Source: an uncultured Muribaculaceae bacterium (GTDB taxonomy: Bacteria > Bacteroidota > Bacteroidia > Bacteroidales > Muribaculaceae). From it: a stretch of 6,928 bases of DNA. The notes below the pieces were generated by a model. The model did not search any database, had not been told where the DNA came from, and saw only the letters and a program-made list of their open reading frames with translations. The DNA is taken from the NCBI GenBank assembly GCA_947177435.1, contig CAMWUM010000102.1, forward strand, positions 1 through 6,928. Direction: 5' to 3'. This document shows positions 5,656 through 6,928 of this stretch, piece after piece (position 1 is the first letter of the stretch; each line of letters begins with the position of its first letter). Position numbers and translations under genes: made by a program.

Positions 5656-6928
5656 TTAGCGGGCGATCATCTTTGTGACCTGGCCAGCCTGGCGGCAAAT
5701 CACCACCTGGCCCGGCACGGGGTCGGAGATGGGCATGCCCTGCAGGTTGTAGTAGGCTGCATCAGCTGCATCGGCGAGGTCAGACACGGGAGTCTGGATG
5801 CCGGAGAGCTCGGCGTCCTTGTCGGGCACGATGATGGTGGCGTCGGGAGCGTAGTCCTCAACGTGGTATTTGGCTTTGCCGTCGGTGCCTATTTTCTGGT
5901 ATACGCGTGCGTAGTCAACAAGGTAATAGTTGTTCTGGGGCACTTTGGCGAGGCTGCCGCCGCTGTTGCCGCCGAGTGCGAGGTTGAGCCAGAGCACCTG
6001 GCGCACGTCGCGGAACGGGTTGACGCCCGACCAGTCATTGCCTTCCCTTACGGGGTTGAATGTGGTGTTGAGGTCGATATTGTTGACGAGCACGTTGTCG
6101 CACCACATCTCGATATGGTCGTAGTCCCAGAACATGCGCCATACATGGTATTCGTCGCCCCACTCGGTGTTGGGATCTTCCTTGTTGAGTTCGCTGTAGC
6201 TGACCGTGGCGCTGTTCCACTTGGTGTCACCCCAGCATACATTGCCGTGGATTACGCCACCGTACCACTCCATCAGGTCAATCTCGCCACCCTTGGGCCA
6301 AGAGTACTGACGGCCGGTAGACCAGATAGCGGGCCAGCAGCCGGTGTAGGCGGGAAGCTTTGCGCGCACCTCATAGATACCGTACTGCCAGGAGTAGTCG
6401 CCATTCCAAGAACCTCTGGTGATGATTGAGGCAGAAGTCCACTCAAGCCACTTGATAAGCTGGTTGCCCGTACCGTAGCGGGGATCGTAGCTGGGGTTCT
6501 TCACGGTCTCGGGGTCTTCGTGGCGACCGTTGAATACGCAGACGCCGTTCTCAAGCCAGATATTATTCTTGAAATTGTTGTAGTATTGGTCCTCGTTGTT
6601 GCGCTTCCAGCCCTTCTCATAATTCCAGATGTCGGTACCGGGCTGGCCTTCGGTAGCGTTAAACTCCTCGGCGAAGACGAGCTTGTAGCCGTTGTAGGCA
6701 TTCTTGCGGGGGTCGGTGTCGGGGAGGTTGTTGTCGGGGTATACGTCAGGCAGCTGCTCGCCTACGGGGAAAGCGTAGCCGGCGGGGGCAACCTCGATGG
6801 TCCAGTGGTAAAGGTCGCTGGCGCTGGCCTTGTCGGTGTAGACGTGCGCGTCGTTGGCATCGCAGCCGAGGTACGACTTTTCGTCACCGCGCTTGTTGCG
6901 CTGGCCGAGGTTCTGAAGGAGCAAGTAC
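5656..6928 (-). CDS. GH16 family endo-beta-glycosidase, 5' end cut off by window edge
   Basis: The 3' part (about 423 codons) of a retaining endo-beta-glycosidase. Residues are numbered from the leucine codon at 6924; that TTG is not a credible start, since the frame continues open to the edge and residues 1-47 already look like the end of a folded domain. Order: residues 1-47 (LLQNLG..., YLGCDANDAHVYT, HWTIEV), perhaps the end of a beta-trefoil or other accessory module; a linker around 50-78; the GH16 catalytic jelly roll at about 79-345, starting YKLVFAEEFN with NNEDQYYNN at 109-117. CWPAIWSTG precedes the catalytic motif EIDLME at 214-219: E214 nucleophile, D216, E219 acid/base. Later come WGDEYHVWRMFWD, NPF (302-304), LNLALGGNSGG (313-323) and VDYARVYQ, all typical. 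The ExDxxE spacing matches laminarinases, agarases and related enzymes, not lichenases (ExDxE). Residues about 372-422 form a short Bacteroidales C-terminal tail (YYNLQGMPISDPVPGQ...). The signal peptide or lipobox would lie outside the window. The neighbouring SusCD-like pair suggests it releases oligosaccharides for import. Substrate is uncertain: beta-1,3-glucan, mixed-linkage glucan, galactan or poly-LacNAc O-glycan. Confidence 0.93.
   Translation of the reverse strand, partial: YLLLQNLGQRNKRGDEKSYLGCDANDAHVYTDKASASDLYHWTIEVAPAGYAFPVGEQLPDVYPDNNLPDTDPRKNAYNGYKLVFAEEFNATEGQPGTDIWNYEKGWKRNNEDQYYNNFKNNIWLENGVCVFNGRHEDPETVKNPSYDPRYGTGNQLIKWLEWTSASIITRGSWNGDYSWQYGIYEVRAKLPAYTGCWPAIWSTGRQYSWPKGGEIDLMEWYGGVIHGNVCWGDTKWNSATVSYSELNKEDPNTEWGDEYHVWRMFWDYDHIEMWCDNVLVNNIDLNTTFNPVREGNDWSGVNPFRDVRQVLWLNLALGGNSGGSLAKVPQNNYYLVDYARVYQKIGTDGKAKYHVEDYAPDATIIVPDKDAELSGIQTPVSDLADAADAAYYNLQGMPISDPVPGQVVICRQAGQVTKMIAR

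Noticed and set aside
5620..6429. 269-aa plus-strand open frame as a possible gene
   Set aside because: It starts within the terminator palindrome and runs antisense through the GH16 catalytic domain in the same register. It has no independent support.
6922..6924. TTG at the right edge as the true start of the GH16 gene
   Set aside because: It has no signal peptide after it and falls inside what looks like a folded module. The reading frame continues with a tyrosine codon to the window edge, so the gene is truncated by the window.
1..6928. Mobile element, CRISPR array, tRNA or rRNA
   Set aside because: No transposase or integrase motifs, regularly spaced repeats, tRNA cloverleaf or rRNA segments are visible. 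Coding sequence fills nearly all of the window.

Overview
The window reads as part of a polysaccharide utilization locus (PUL) from a gut-type Bacteroidales. SusC-like and SusD-like genes in tandem, a surface-lipoprotein signal on the SusD, a TAnnTTTG-type promoter element and the lack of Shine-Dalgarno sites before both starts all fit Bacteroidota. The G+C-rich coding sequence and the short 'YYNLQG...' C-terminal tail on the glycosidase suggest Muribaculaceae or a Prevotella-like relative. That family-level guess is inference.

All supported genes lie on the minus strand, so transcription runs right to left. (1) 6928-5656: the 3' part of a glycoside hydrolase family 16 (GH16) enzyme. Its N-terminus lies beyond the window edge; the catalytic domain is complete. 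(2) 5655-5471: an AT-rich intergenic region of 185 bp. It holds a 28-bp perfect GC-rich palindrome (probable terminator of the GH16 gene), a 14-bp all-A/T palindrome and a good -7 promoter element for the next gene. (3) 5470-2195: a complete SusC-like TonB-dependent transporter of 1091 aa. (4) 2179-59: a complete SusD-like surface glycan-binding lipoprotein of 706 aa, 15 bp after the SusC gene and almost certainly cotranscribed with it. (5) 58-1: a downstream spacer with a perfect 8-bp-stem hairpin and, at the very edge, a Shine-Dalgarno-like sequence.

The expected joint role follows from the families. The GH16 enzyme cuts a beta-linked polysaccharide or glycan internally, SusD captures the oligosaccharides at the cell surface, and SusC imports them across the outer membrane using TonB energy. 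The GH16 active site has the ExDxxE (beta-bulge) arrangement of laminarinases, agarases and related enzymes, not the ExDxE of lichenases. Beta-1,3-glucan is therefore a reasonable first guess, but mixed-linkage glucan, galactans or mucin poly-LacNAc O-glycans cannot be excluded from sequence alone.

I found no RNA gene, mobile element, CRISPR array or phage-like gene. The long plus-strand open frames are antisense shadows lying exactly in codon register with the real genes. I see no convincing sign of an undescribed system. The points worth a second look are the GH16 flanking domains and substrate, the large SusD, and the structured intergenic regions.
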